Of a DNA stretch of 64,000 nucleotides, positions 47,768-60,155 are shown piece by piece. The DNA lies in assembly GCF_032062135.1 (NCBI RefSeq), contig NC_092864.1, positions 17,959,869 through 18,023,868 on the forward strand, in the 5' to 3' direction. Under the pieces are notes generated by a model. It saw nothing but the letters and a program-made list of their open reading frames with translations, did not search any database and was not told where the DNA came from. The translations under genes and the position numbers were made by a program. The number at the start of each line of letters is the position of its first letter. Position 1 is the first letter of the stretch. Origin of the DNA: Pyxicephalus adspersus (Eukaryota; Chordata; Amphibia; Anura; Pyxicephalidae).

Positions 47768-50059
47768 ATTACAATTCAATACAATGAAAAAGCTTATTTG
47801 CAATGTTATTGGTTGGGTTTGGTAATATTAATATTTAAAACCTGGAAACGTCATCTGTTAGAGCAGTGGAGGACTTGGCCACTTATGGGTTCCTGTGCAG
47901 GACGAAATTGGGGTCCCTGTTGGTGCAGAGTGTCCGGGGCCCTTGTGCTGAGCACGTTTTGCACCCCCTATGTCTGCCCCTGTATTAAGGGTCCTTTAGA
48001 TCTATAGATGAGAATCGCTGATCTACATGAAGCGTTTATTTCTCAATGTTCAGATTTTGGCAGACGGCTCTGTCGTTGTATATACATATATTGATTGATA
48101 AATAATTGACGAATGTTTTTACATCACATTAGCGGATATCTCGGTTACAACATTCAGATCCTTTACATCTGCTTTAGAAATGTTTCCAATTATAAGCAAT
48201 GAGTGTTAGAGACAATTTGGTTAACAAGTGGATGATATTACAATGTTTCATTCTCCACAACATAACATATCTGAAAATCACTCAGTTTGTGGATTTTGAT
48301 TGGCCGGTCAGTTTTCCCATCTTTAGTTTATTTTTTGTTTTGTTTTTTTCCTGCTTATGATGCTGAAGTGCTTTAGGTTGGGTCTACACGGACGTTTTTA
48401 AAAACGCATGTAAATGTTCCTATTGAGTTTCTATTCGTTTTTATACACTTTTATTAGCGTTTTAAAGCCTGCCTTTTTTCCCCCTCGTTTTTATCGTGTT
48501 TTACTGCATTTTAAACTAATTTGCATCTTAAGTGCTCAAAAACGCAGGAAACGTCCTATTGAAATCAATGGAAGAGTTTACCTGCATACACGGGTTTTCC
48601 TGTGTTTTTGGGTGTTTTCCATCGTTTTAATTTTTTAAACGTTGCAAGCAATATTTAAGATAAATGTCATAATCGTGCCTCAGGGAAATGTCCTGGTGTA
48701 TTTTAGCCTATTGGAATGCATTGGGATTTCAAACAAGGGCTTTAAAAGCCTCGGGTTAAACACTGGGGAAATAGTCCGTGTAGACTATTAAACATAATAC
48801 CTCCGGGTTTCCTAATTATTACTCCTCTTCATGACTGCAAACAGAGCTTAGTTGATACTCGGGTTTTAATGATATGATTTATTTTATGTGATGGTAGATT
48901 ACAGATCCAGCCCATCTTTTGTTGTTTCCCATTATCTGGCCATTAGCAGCATCTCTAGAAAGGTCAGCGTGTGTACTTATCACCAGGGCATCTGAGATGA
49001 AGGTGCGTGCCTTCAAAAATGATGATGATGACGAACATTATGGTGATAATTGCAACTTAAAACCTTTTATCTCGGGAAAAAAATGTTGTGAAACCTTTCC
49101 TGAAGTTGCAGTCTGCAAAGTGATTTTAGGAAAAATATCTAGGCACATAAACAGTTTGAGCTTCAATATTTTGTAAGACCGTAAGGCTTAAGGGTGTTAT
49201 AGGAACGCAGTTATTATCAGTTGTATTACTGCAGCATACGTTAACACATTTCAGTGCCATTTATTGCCAATGGCACATTAACCCAACACATTACTGTGCA
49301 CAAACACACGCTGGGTTTGTTAGTGTTGTGTTGTCAAGCTTATTTGTCTCTCTTATGTCTCTTAGGTCAGTTTAAGTGACACCAATGATCGTTTTGGCTA
49401 TCTGTAAGGGTGACATTCCTCCCACTGGCCAGCAATGTAAGAGACATTCTTCCCACTGACCACCATACTAATATACTGTAAGCTGTGGATATAGTAGTTT
49501 ATAGAAGTGGCTGCCTGAAGATCTGAAAATATTCTAAATGTTCCTTCAGAGGCGGCCGTGATCCTGTTGTGTTGCATATTTGAGAGTTATGTAGGCTTAT
49601 TGATAAGGCAGCACAATTGTGGCAAGGATATGTAAGTGAAGGATTCCATAGCAACAAATAACATTTGAATGTTGCTTTGTCGTTTCACTGAAAGATATAT
49701 TTTTATTAGTCACTTTGAGTTACTTTGCTTAGTGAATATTCTCATTTGTAGGGATGCTCAGGTATAACCCTTGTATACCTTCTTTGAATAAAGGAATTTG
49801 ATAAAAAATACTATATCAATAACTTATATATTTTTTTTCTTGAACGCAGGTATCTGAAGGAATTTCGTACCGAGCAGTGCCCGCTCTTTTTACAACACAA
49901 ATGTACTCAGCACAGACCCTTTACCTGTTTTCACTGGCATTTCTTAAATCAACGTCGTCGCCGACCTATTCGAAGACGAGATGGGACTTTTAACTATAGC
50001 CCAGATGTGTATTGTACAAAGTATGATGAAACCACAGGAATGTGTCCAGATGGAGATGA
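45005..50059 (+). CDS. UNKL: UNKL (unkempt-like CCCH zinc-finger protein), first two exons
   Basis: Exons 45,005-45,069 and 49,850-50,059 join as AC|G and code for 91 residues plus a split codon. The start MPSVSK...ALSGSPQTEKPTHY is that of UNKL rather than UNK, and F-L-N-Q-R-R-R-R-P and C-P-D-G-D-E also fit UNKL best. An in-frame TGA nine bases before the ATG fixes the start. The first CCCH zinc finger is complete (C32, C40, C48, H52) and the second begins (C77, C87). Unkempt proteins bind short U/A-rich RNA motifs through six such fingers and control translation; human UNKL is also described as a RING-type ubiquitin ligase linked to Rac signalling. The remaining exons lie beyond the window. 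The upstream neighbour UQCC4 matches the mammalian order. Confidence 0.92.
45990..46460 (+). repeat. 45-bp minisatellite in UNKL intron 1
   Basis: The core region 46,120-46,290 has four near-identical 45-base units with 'ctgcagggggtctgcaagtt' and 'tgagaatgttgggga'. Flanking it are longer diverged copies (for example 'aagtttgtgaattttgtgga' at about 46,055 and 46,328) showing a second, larger duplication. Because 45 is a multiple of three, both strands stay open through the array. Confidence 0.9.
47703..47765. repeat. (AT)n microsatellite
   Basis: About 31 uninterrupted AT units. Confidence 0.98.
47863..48010 (+). repeat. interspersed repeat, family G copy 1
   Basis: 'gtgcaggacgaaattggggt', 'ggggcccttgtgctgagcac' and 'ccccctatgtctgcccctg', shared with 51,941-52,045. 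Confidence 0.65.
48378..48796. mobile_element. TIR element, family H
   Basis: Left end 'gtctacacggacgttttt' and right end 'aaatagtccgtgtagac' are inverted repeats with a perfect 12-bp terminus. The interior has many 'aaaacg/cgtttt' motifs. Non-coding, about 420 bp. One copy seen here. Confidence 0.7.
49370..49545 (+). mobile_element. hAT-like element, family C fragment
   Basis: 'gttttggctatctgtaaggg', 'gaccaccatactaatatact' and 'gtaagctgtggatatagtag'. Confidence 0.7.
49850..50059 (+). CDS. UNKL: UNKL coding exon 2
   Basis: 210 bases, acceptor cttgaacgcag, donor GATGA|GTAAGT. Encodes YLKEFRTEQCPLFLQHKC... to ...CPDGD plus two bases of the next codon (Glu in the human protein). Holds zinc finger 1 and half of finger 2. 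Confidence 0.97.
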
Positions 50060-50239
50060 GTAAGTGTATTGCTGTTGTTTGGATGTATGTGACATTCCAG
50101 GGAATCTGGCATGCAACTAAATGCCTAAAGCTCCAAAATATAATGTGCCTCCTGGGCCTTTGCTGCATGATGGCTTTGGATTAGTGACATGGGACCTTTT
50201 TCCGCTTGGCAGCCGCATCTCTGTCTGAGAACTATTTAT

Positions 50240-50546
50240 AATATTATTACGTAGTATTTATATAGCACCGACATATTATGCAGAGCTTTACAAATTCCAT
50301 AGTCATGTCACTAGCTGTCCCTCAAAGGGGCTCATCTAACGTCCCAACATAGTCCTATGACATTAACACAGTCTAATGTCAGTTTTGGGGGAAGCTAAAA
50401 AAAAATGCATGTTTTGTAATGTGGGAGTAAACTGACATAAACATGGGGAGAACCTGAAAACTCCATGCAGTCTTTGCTGAGATTTGAACCAGGGACCCAG
50501 TGCTGCAAAGGCCACAGTGCTAACCACTGAGCCATTGTGTTGCTCA
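50240..50546 (-). mobile_element. V-SINE copy
   Basis: Reverse orientation: ATT repeats, 'gtatttatatagcaccgaca', 'catagtcatgtcactagctg', central domain remnants and the head 'gtgctaaccactgagccatt'. Confidence 0.82.
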
Positions 50547-50710
50547 GGAGCCGAAAAATGGCTTACAATCAAGGCTTTTACACAGATGGTTTCAAATAAA
50601 AACCTGAACACTTTTGGTCTTGACACCTTCTCCATGGCTGTCCCTTTCTGCAACCTATCAAGTCATTGATCAGGGCAAGCATTCATTTAATAAAGCATTA
50701 TCACACCTGA

Positions 50711-50986
50711 TATTATTACACAGTATTTATATATTATACAGCGCTTTACAAAGTCCATTGTCATGTCACTAGCTAGACATATGTCATTATCACAATCTAA
50801 GGTCTGTTTTTTTGGGGGGAAAGCCAATTATCCTAACTGAATGTTTTTGGAATGTGGGAGGAAACGCACGCAATAACGGGGAGAACATGCAAACTTCATG
50901 CAGATAGTGTCCTGGCCAAGATTGGAACCTGTGACTCAGTGCTGCAAAGGCCAGAGTGCTGGTGCCACTGAGCCACCGTGCTGCCC
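50711..50986 (-). mobile_element. V-SINE copy
   Basis: Reverse: 'tattattacacagtatttat', 'aatgtgggaggaaacgcacg', 'gaacatgcaaacttcatgca' and head 'ccactgagccaccgtgctgc'. Only 165 bases from the previous copy, same orientation. Confidence 0.82.
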
Positions 50987-51940
50987 TTGATATGCATTAA
51001 CTTCACTGACACGACCAATATGAAAGCTGTAGATGGTTAATTGATTTTCAAAGTGCTATCTGTAGTCCGATGAACATCATCCTTGCTTCACTATTTCAAC
51101 ATTCACTGTGTAATGTTTTATAAATGCTGTGTTTTTAATAGATACTTTAACACACTGTTTGCTTTGTTCTACAGCGTGTGGGTGTTGCAACGCACTTAGA
51201 CTTGGCAAGCCTTGCAAAAAGTACTGTAGATAATTTACTAAAGGAGTACAGGCTTCTGCCTAAAAAAAAGGAATGTTCATTTTAAATACTCAGTAATGAG
51301 TGAATGGTGGAAATAGATATAGCATATAATTTGATATTTGAAATTAATGCAGCCCTTCTCATTTACTTTACAAAGTCAACAACCTATATCCCTTTATAAA
51401 TCCACATGTGTGTCTATAAAATTCTATGGCATCAACCCAGCTCTGGAGACAATGTTACTGAAGAAGTTATGTAGGTGGCTATTGCTGAGCCCTCCGCCTC
51501 TGGAAATACGACTTCCCTAGCTGTCATAATGGCTGTGTATTGATTCACTGACCTGGAACAAGCATGCTTGATGAAGGCTTCTGATTTTCAAGATCCTGTT
51601 ACGGTTCATTGATTCCAGAAAAATTTAGAACTGAGACATCCTTAGCAGTTTCAAAAGGAGGTCAAAGATTTACATATTTCTGTGCTGTGATTTTTTTTTT
51701 TTTATTTGTTTAAAGGAGATGTAGATGTGTACGTGACTAAAACAAATACTAGCACGTTAATAGAAATTTGGAAGAAGCTTGAAATGAGCCTTGTTCTATT
51801 TAATTGGATGTGAACACATTGTGGCTAAAGGTGACAGCTGTGATATACATGAGAATGTTTTACAGTAAATGCTGTTGCAAAATACCAATTTGTTTCCAAA
51901 AAGTGGAAAAGAACAACATTTATGTTTGCCTTATTGGTGG
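50987..51940. other. no recognisable feature
   Basis: Intronic unique-looking sequence with a T run near 51,690-51,702. Confidence 0.5.
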
Positions 51941-52045
51941 CAGGCATCGCCAACAGTGGGCCTCTGTGCAGAATGGAATTGGGGCCCCTGTTAGCTGAGA
52001 AACATTAGGGGCCCTTGTGCAGTTTGCATGTCCACCCCCTGACCC
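51941..52045 (+). repeat. interspersed repeat, family G copy 2
   Basis: 'cagaatggaattggggcccc', 'aggggcccttgtgcagtttg' and 'catgtccaccccctgaccc'. Confidence 0.65.
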
Positions 52046-53914
52046 TTTATGATCTATAAGCTGTCAGTTTTGTTAGTCGTGGTTAGAAGGTGAGCTTTGG
52101 CATATGATGTTGCTGTAGATAATGCAGACAATAGACAGTGTTGTAATGTGTTTCCAAAACTGAATAAAGAACAAGCTTGCCTAAAACTTAAATTAGGAGT
52201 TTGTTTTTGTCAGCTAGCAATTCAAGATTCAACTTTGGTACAATCGATGTGTAAATATATACGCCAGGTAAATATCACACATTACATTTGATGCATAGTC
52301 TAACAGGAGAAAAGTGCTGTGACGTATATCTGCTCATGCTCCAAAAGTTAATCAATTGTTAGGTCCTGCTGGAAATTCAGAAGTAGCTTTTGGTGGATAA
52401 AGTTAGGGTCAATTTAAGGGGGAAAGATGACCTGTATATGGCTAGCCTAAAGTTGAACTTTCGGGAAACAAACCTTTACAGTGGGACTCTTCCTAATACA
52501 AAGGGTAAGTACTTGTTTCTTATTAGATAGAGGATTAACCGATTGAAATACCTTACTCTTCACTTACCCAACAGCGACATTCTCCACTAATTGGCATGTT
52601 TCAGGCCCCCGGTATTCTCTTGTACAGTGCTGGGCTGCTGGTCTTACAGTAGGACATCAGAAACTACACGGCAAGCTGACTGCAAGCTTTGCAAGTTTAT
52701 CTGCAAGGGTAAACCTTTTTCAGCTTTAACTTTGACTTTGCTGACTGGAAAGAAGTCTGTCCTTCCATTTTCGGCTCGTTTCGGCTGTGTCCATAATAAA
52801 GAAATGATGCTGTAGGGTTATTCATTTGTGTAAAGTTACAAAAATTGCTGCTGGTGGATTGAGACTTTTTTGAACTTTTATATTAGAGAGTAAAAGGCAT
52901 ACAACCACCTTACGCTGAAGAGTGACATCCACTTATGGTCAGACCACAGATACCAGTTTCAGTATCCAGTCTCTTCTTAGATGGATTGAATGATTAATCT
53001 CATTTGTGTGTTTTTTTTTTTTTTCTTGTTTATACAATAGCATAGAGTATGTGTGATGTGTGTGTGGGTGTACAAGTGCAGGGAGTGGGTGACATTTAAG
53101 AGCAGAAGGTTTGCTAATGTTTGCTTATCTTCTAATAACCGATTTGCTAAAATATTTCTGTGGTTTCTTACTTTTATTTTCTACCAGGGTTATTTAAATG
53201 GCTGCAGATTGTACAATGCTGATGTCCATCAAGCAGCTGTTAGGGTGGAAGGGCTTATAAAACCCAAAGGCAAAAAGGAGTAATTGGCAGTGTAAAATTT
53301 GCTTTGCTTGAAGTGTTTTTTTTTTGTTTTTTTTTTTTTTCTTGATTTAATACAGGAGCCATTTTCCATGTTACATATACCAATATTTCAATTTTCTTGA
53401 TCTGTAAAGAACAACTTTTAAAGAACAACAAAGATTGTTTGTTTTTATTGCTATTTTATTTCAAAATGTAATTCTGGTTATTTTTTTTTTCATAGTAAAC
53501 TTTAACTTCATATAAACTTGTTAGAGTATGGTTGGTTATTCTTACTACAACTGCTGGAAAAACAAAACAATTGTATGCAGAATAACACAAAGTTATGAGC
53601 TTTCCATGGAAAGTACAGAAATGCAGGCCTATGTACCATGAATTATGCTGGATCTCAATGTTTGCTTCAGAAACTGAAAACTATCAATGAATAGCACTTG
53701 GAGATTTTTATGTTCTGCTATTGGAAGGCTGAGAAGAATTATTAGACTATTGAACTGTACAGATCCTAGGTTTTCGTCTTCAGAGCTGATTGTGATTTTA
53801 TCTGATGAAAATCCAGTGTGAGTAGCGGTGTCTCACAATATTTCCTTTTAGTGATCTGCTGTCCCAGGTACTAAATGACTGACCAGTAATAAAACCATTG
53901 TGCTTCCTTTAGAG
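52046..53914. other. mostly featureless; one exon-like block at 53,189-53,283
   Basis: A pyrimidine-rich acceptor-like sequence (ttattttctaccag) precedes a 31-codon open end finishing KGKKE and TAA. Its reading phase does not fit UNKL exon 2, so it is not annotated as coding. Several T runs lie at 53,010-53,340. Confidence 0.4.
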
Positions 53915-54175
53915 CAATGTTTCTTTTTAACATGGGGGTGAATGAAGCCTTGAATTAACTTTCAGGACCCCTGCTATAATTATATCCACAGCGTGCAGTA
54001 CATTATACTGGTGTTCAGTAGTTAGAATTCCTCTTACATTGCTGGCCAGTGGGAAGAATGTCGCCCTTACAGATGGCCATAAAGATCATTGGTGTCAGTT
54101 AACCTGACCCGAGGCACAAATTGCTCATTGCGTGAGGATCCCTGGTTGGGAACCGCTGCTTTAGAGGAATGTGTC
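53915..54175 (-). mobile_element. hAT-like non-autonomous element, family C copy
   Basis: 'caatgtttctttttaacatg', 'gctggccagtgggaagaatg' and 'ggttgggaaccgctgcttta'. Confidence 0.75.
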
Positions 54176-57100
54176 CTATTTGTCCTTTTCAGAACAGAAT
54201 GAGTTTTGGTGCCGAGCAGGCTGTCTATAAAGCGATTGTTCCAAAAATATGATCACTTATAATCACTTCAAGCAATAAATATTGAATGTCTGTCTGTGTA
54301 TAAGTCTTTAAACATTTGAGAGTTTGTTTTTCTGTTTCCTTAGTAAAAAATGTTTTGTTTAAATAAATGGGCTAAACCTATTTGTAAATAATGAAGAAAC
54401 ATTACAGGAGAAAATCTCTGGAATGTTTGCATACATTGGTTTGATTTTTTCCAAGAAGCAGTGCAGAATTTCAATAGATGGAGGAGGCAATGAAAGTCAT
54501 AAGTTTTAGGGACGCCTGGATAGAATTTGTGGGTTCTGTCTGCAGGTTATAGTGACACAGGTTTAATTCTTGTTCAGTTGTTGTGTAATCTTTACAAAAT
54601 AAAGTAAACGAACTTATTAAAGTAGATCTAGGCCCAATCACTAACATCTAACATTTGTAATGTTAATGTAAAAGTTAATTCTATTTTTATTGAGTAGTTT
54701 AGAATAAATGACGATTGACAGTTCTTGTTCAGACACTTCCAGTTATAAGTAATGGCATTGAACAAACACAGCCCGCAGTTATCACGGGGAAGTCAAATGA
54801 AGCTAAAATGTGTAGCCTGTGCAGGAGCAAATACATGAAGACAAAAAGATCAGCAGCACTGAAATCCATAAAAGTGTTGAACAAAAATAGTTGTTTATAA
54901 TGTTGTTTAACCAATTACATTTCATCCAGTTAGCTTAGATTGCCTTTAATGTACGCCTGCCTGCAAAGTGGCTGACGATACCTGATAAAACAAGGCTTCA
55001 TATGCTTTTTTTTTTTCTCGGACAGCCCTTCACTATAAAAGCTGTTGGTTGGGTTCACTATTTCTTCCCCGTTACTTCATCTGGTTCCATCGTCCTATAT
55101 AGATCTAGTGGGGAAAAAACAAATTGAGTGCTGGTGGAGCATGTGTTTACAGCTAGGAGTACATCCTGAAACCCCAGAATATGCGCTTCAGGGTTAATTT
55201 ATTCCTAGCAGCCTAACATATATTACGGGATACCCAGCATGGTACACGGAGCTGCACAGGTGCACCTTGATGTACATTTCAGAAAAGATTGCAAACAGAC
55301 AGATAAGTATAAAGGAACATTGCCTGTCCCTTCTGCAATAAACGGCCGCTTACAATTGTTGATTTAGTTTCATCTTCCAGAGACAGGCTGGCAGAAAGGG
55401 AATAAATGTAAGGTACATGAAGCCTTCTTTCATCAGGTATCTTCTGTATACACCTTCCCCTGTGCTGGCAGGTTTTCATTAAGCAATCCTTATGTATTAA
55501 ATGGACTTTAATTAAATATCATTGATTACGCAAGGTTACCAAATTTTGCACTGCTTTGCATCCAAAATCGCCATCCACTACCCTGAAATTGCAGCGGTAA
55601 GTAAATAACTTGTCATTGTCGCCTGGTAGAGGTTACATTAGAACCCTAATTGTTTCCATAGGGACCAAACACTTGCATACTGGCTTTGTAAAATCTATTT
55701 TGATAAGTGTTTTGTGTCTGCAATTTAAATTGTTAATTGCCCCTTTTATTGTTTTGCATTGTTATGGCACAATTAGAAAAAAGGAGGGGGGGGGGCAATG
55801 AAGCATTGTAATTAGATGCTAAAATTAGGATCCATGTTTTATTTTCTAGCAAGAAGGCAACGTGCAGAGAAGATATTTAGTGCTCATTATTCAGTGTCTG
55901 AATCACTATGTGTAAATACTATGATTTTCAAGTTAGCAGGCAAATGGTGCCCACAAGTTAAATTTCGCTGAAAAGCAGAGAAATACAGAATGTATCTTAT
56001 TCATATCAAGAGGATTCTAAGCCTTTTTTTTTTTTTTTGCACTTTTTAATAAGACTTAGCACAACTTCATTTACGCCCTTTTACTATCAATATTCATATG
56101 GAATCTTACTTTTTACATGCATAGAACAACAAAGAGTAGGACCCGTTTAAAACACTTAAAAATAAATTATATAAAATATATTTTAGCCTCATTGCTTTGC
56201 AGCAATGTGGTGCTTATAGGTGTTTTTTTGTTTTCTTACAAGGGCTGTAAGAGTTTTGTGTTAATCGTTATTTCAGTTATGGGTGAGTTCATTAATCCTT
56301 TATCTTTGTCACCCAGAATCTCCAGTGGTAGAATGATTCCTCCAGATTCACCACTCACCCTTCTGCTGATTCCTCTGTAATGTACAGCAAATGAGAATAA
56401 TTACCATTTGAGCGAGATACCCTTATCGGCCGCTGCATGTGGTGAAATTGTGGAAGGCTTTGCCAACCAGTCTCCATGTGAGGTTTATAACCGAGCTACA
56501 TTGGCATTACTTGTGCTGTGTAGCGAGCAGCTACACCAAGAGACAGTGCGGTCGTCTTGGTTGTGTTGTGGCAGAGGTACATAAACCAATGGACCGACTG
56601 AACAGATCTACAGATGTTTGCAGGCAAAACCTTTTCGTATGTTTTTTAACCAGCTAGTATCTACTCACATTTCAATTTTTCACCTGTACTTTATTTTTAC
56701 AAAGAAGCATGTGTAACGTGTGCATGCACCTGGTACGTTGGTACTGATGCAGTGCTCAGGTTTTTCCTGTTGTGAATCTTTGTTTTATTACCCTGGTTGT
56801 CTCTTCACATTCCTGATACCTATCAAGTGCCCCTACAAAGACACAAGAGGATATTGAGCCATAAAGCTTTGTACACAGCTCTGCAATATTTACCTTGCGT
56901 TGCCATGAATATTGCTACAACATTGGAGTTGTTGGGTTCCTTTTGCAGCTCTTCTCTACTAGTAATTCAGGTGTTAAATAATGGTGCTAACAAGGCTTCA
57001 TTAAGCTAAAAATATGAACACCACTGGCCTGATAATAGATTTATTTGCCACAACAGCGTTTTCTGCAAAGTTTGCAAACAAAACCCTTTAGAAGTTCTTG

Positions 57101-57599
57101 CAGGGTATTTGAGTAACAGATGTAGAATTCTCGGGTCACATGACTTGTTTTCTTAGGAGCCTGCCTTTTACATTTTATGTCCCTGATTGCTTCATTTTTC
57201 TGGCATGAATTCCTGTTATTTTCTGGCAGCAGTATAAAATGAGTGCTTTTTACGAAAGCAGATTGCTTTGTTTGCCGTGTGAGGAATGTACACGCCTCCC
57301 CCAGTGTACACACCCCCTTCAGCCATGCTTTTATGTGTTTGAAAATAAAAAAGCCTCACCCAACCAGGAAGTCTTGCAGATAGAGCCAGCCAAACACCCC
57401 CAGATTTACCATCAGCCTCCCACAGATGTGCCTGCTGTATGCTTGTAGGGAGGTGTTCAGATCATATAATACCTGCAGGCCAAGGTTTGTTTGGGACAGG
57501 GGGGTATATTGCATGTGATGGTACTAAAATCTATTTCAGTTTCATGCACCCTCATGTTAAAACATCCACCCCCTGCCTCAGATGGGCTTATGATCTATG
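54176..57599. other. no recognisable feature
   Basis: Long AT-rich intronic stretch with T and G runs; short open frames lack support. Confidence 0.5.
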
Positions 57600-57880
57600 C
57601 CAGTCTTTCTCAACCTTTTTAACATTTGGGATCTCTTGAAATAAAGTTCAGGTCTCAGGTAAACCTTACTATATTTACTATATCCACTGCTTATTAGTGT
57701 GGTATTTAGTAGAAAGAATGTCATTACATTGCTGACCATTGGAAAGAATGTCACCCTTACAGATAGCCAAAAAGATCATTGGTGTCACTTTTATACTGAC
57801 CTTAGAGGCACCATTTGCTCGTTGCTCAAGGAACTCCCAGCAACCTTTGAGAAACCCCTGGTGAAAAATTGCAGTTAAAA
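57600..57880 (-). mobile_element. hAT-like non-autonomous element, family C copy
   Basis: Starts 'cagtctttctcaaccttttt' and ends 'caacctttgagaaacccctg ... gaaaaattgc', with terminal inverted similarity. Confidence 0.8.
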
Positions 57881-58054
57881 ACACAAACAATATGTATTTT
57901 AAGTTCTGGGTTACAGTGTTTTTACTTTTTACAAATCTTTTTGCACTTGCAGTTCGCTTTTAAACTTGAGAACTTGAACTTGAAAAAAACAAACTGCAGA
58001 GACAATGATCAGCACTAGATGGTAATTGATGTACATTGTTTGCTGTAGGTAAAA

Positions 58055-58056
<2 letters not shown>

Positions 58057-58109
<53 letters not shown>
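58057..58109. repeat. (TA)n microsatellite
   Basis: About 25 TA units after a short A run. Confidence 0.97.
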
Positions 58110-58112
<3 letters not shown>

Positions 58113-59659
58113 CATATCACAAGCCAGTTGCAAAAAAGCGACCTGGAAGTGAATGTAATTTGTAATCAAGGAATGTAATTTCTTGTGTGTGTATTTGGCT
58201 CACTGATTTTCTCTTTAGTCCACTAATATCAGTCCAGTTGAAGGCATTCCTGCAATGGGTAGTTCTGTTTGGGTAAGTTAGTGTTTTTAAGGAATACTAC
58301 CTATAAAGTAAAGCAGGCACTTCAACTTTTCTCATCAGAACACTGAGTGTGAATAGTAAAACTTAAAGCAGAGAAATTGTTATGTAAATCCTTGATTCTC
58401 AGTCTTGCACAGCTATTTGCTTGTATAGGGAAGTCCTGGCACAATGCACATGTTTGTCATTTGACTAACTATTCCCATGACAGGAGACATAATCCTCCAC
58501 CATGAGTATGGACCATAGAAATAAATGTGTTGTGGAGCGTCCAAAGAATGTGCCAGCATTCATTTGTAATATTGAACTTCCAACCTATTCCTGTATTACT
58601 CCTTGTGACGTAATCACTGGGCTTGTGAAATTCTTAGAGGCATCTGCAGGGAATAGGAATGGCCAGGGTGCCATCCAAGCAGTACATCTCCCTGGAGCCC
58701 CACTGTCTATTAAACAAGTATCAGTGCTTTGTGTTTGGAATTATATGGATATGAAGTGAATAGGGTGTCTTGGGAAGGTTCCTGCACGTGTGATTGATAG
58801 TAAAGCTAAAGTAGTTGGTGCAATTAAAATGTAATGTGTATGACAAGGTTGATATCTTGGTCACAAATTCAGAGCATGTGCTTAATGTAAAGAAAGTGCC
58901 TGCTGTCCGATTTTGTGGTGGATCCCGTCTGTACTACACAAAGATTAGCACTGCACTTCTAATGCCATTTATTTTCCAGTCTGTAATATGGCTCATTCTG
59001 CAAAATGCAGGGCCATGTCATGCAGTGGACTCTTTGGTGGCAGAACCCTTGTAAGCCAGGTGGAAAGCCACCTGTAGGTATGTAGGAGTTGGATACCAGC
59101 CTGTTTCTACATTCTTCCTGCAGAAAACAGCCTTCAGACTAATATGGAAATATAAACCGTCTGGCATCCTTATGCTGTTTAGATGGGTTACTAAACATAT
59201 GGCTCTCATGCAGGGGTCCTCTAAGTGAGGAAATTATTATTTAAATACTAAGCTTTAATTAGCTTTGGATTGTTTGTCTTTCCCATCAATATTATGTCTT
59301 CTACTTTTTAAATGGAGAGAGCCGCATGCATTTCTAGGCCGATATCAATTATTAACCAAGCACGCTGCATCTTATCTTAATTGCTTGATTAGAGAGATTT
59401 GTATGACTAATGCTTATGTCGGGTTTATATTTATCATAGCTGATCTGTAATACAAGAATACATCTCCTGTTTGCTTAGTTTTTGCATGTAGTTATGTGAG
59501 GATATAACCACTTCCATTCCAACAACATCACTATGGAAATGTATTTAAGTTCTATTTGAATGTGCTTTGGCATTGGGAAAATGTGTGGTTGAAATGTAAA
59601 ATTTACTGTAAAATGTTAAAATGATTTCAGATAATTTATTTTTTTTTGCCCGTTTGACA
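58110..59659. other. no recognisable feature
   Basis: Intronic; nothing supported. Confidence 0.5.
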
Positions 59660-59935
59660 GTCTAGAGCAGTGTTACAAGGATCCCCTAAGGTTCCTGCAG
59701 AGGTTGCTAGTGGTGCCTAGCAAGGAGCAATTTGTGCCCCTCTGGTCATTTTGGCTATCTGTAAGGGTGACATTCTTCCTCATGGTAGTAGCAATTTATT
59801 AGGCATTCTTCCCACTGACCAACACACTAATATACGGTGACCTATGGATATAGTAACTATACCAGGGGTTTCCTGAAGACCTTAACGTTGTTTTAGGGGT
59901 TCTCCCATGTAAAAAATGTTGAAAGGCTGCTCTGC
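59660..59935 (+). mobile_element. hAT-like non-autonomous element, family C copy
   Basis: 'agagcagtgttacaaggatc', 'ttttggctatctgtaagggt', 'cccactgaccaacacactaa' and 'aaaaaatgttgaaaggctgc'. Confidence 0.8.
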
Positions 59936-60017
59936 ATGACTGGGATATTGGGTGCCAGTATACACTGATAAAACATTCTTGTGCTTGTAGTCCTTATTTG
60001 TGATAGTGAACGTGCAC

Positions 60018-60155
60018 CAATAATATTATTAAACAGGATTTATATAGCACCAACATATTATGCAGTGCTGAACTTTAAATAGGGGTTGTAAAATGACAAA
60101 TACAGACAGTGACACAGGAGGAGAGGACCCTGCACCGAAGAGCTTACAGTCTAGG
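60018..60155 (-). repeat. LINE 3'-tail fragment
   Basis: 'aaacaggatttatatagcac', 'tatgcagtgctgaactttaa' and 'gaagagcttacagtctagga'. Confidence 0.8.

Larger units (their letters stand above)
45070..49849 (+). other. UNKL: UNKL intron 1
   Basis: 4,780 bases, GTAAGT to cttgaacgcag. It holds a 45-bp minisatellite, a long (AT)n, an inverted-repeat element at 48,378-48,796 and a family C fragment. No internal exon was recognised. Confidence 0.9.

Noticed and set aside
45005..50059. Assignment as UNK instead of UNKL
   Set aside because: The N-terminus MPSVSK...LSGSPQTEKPTHY and the UQCC4 neighbour fit UNKL; UNK starts differently and has other neighbours.
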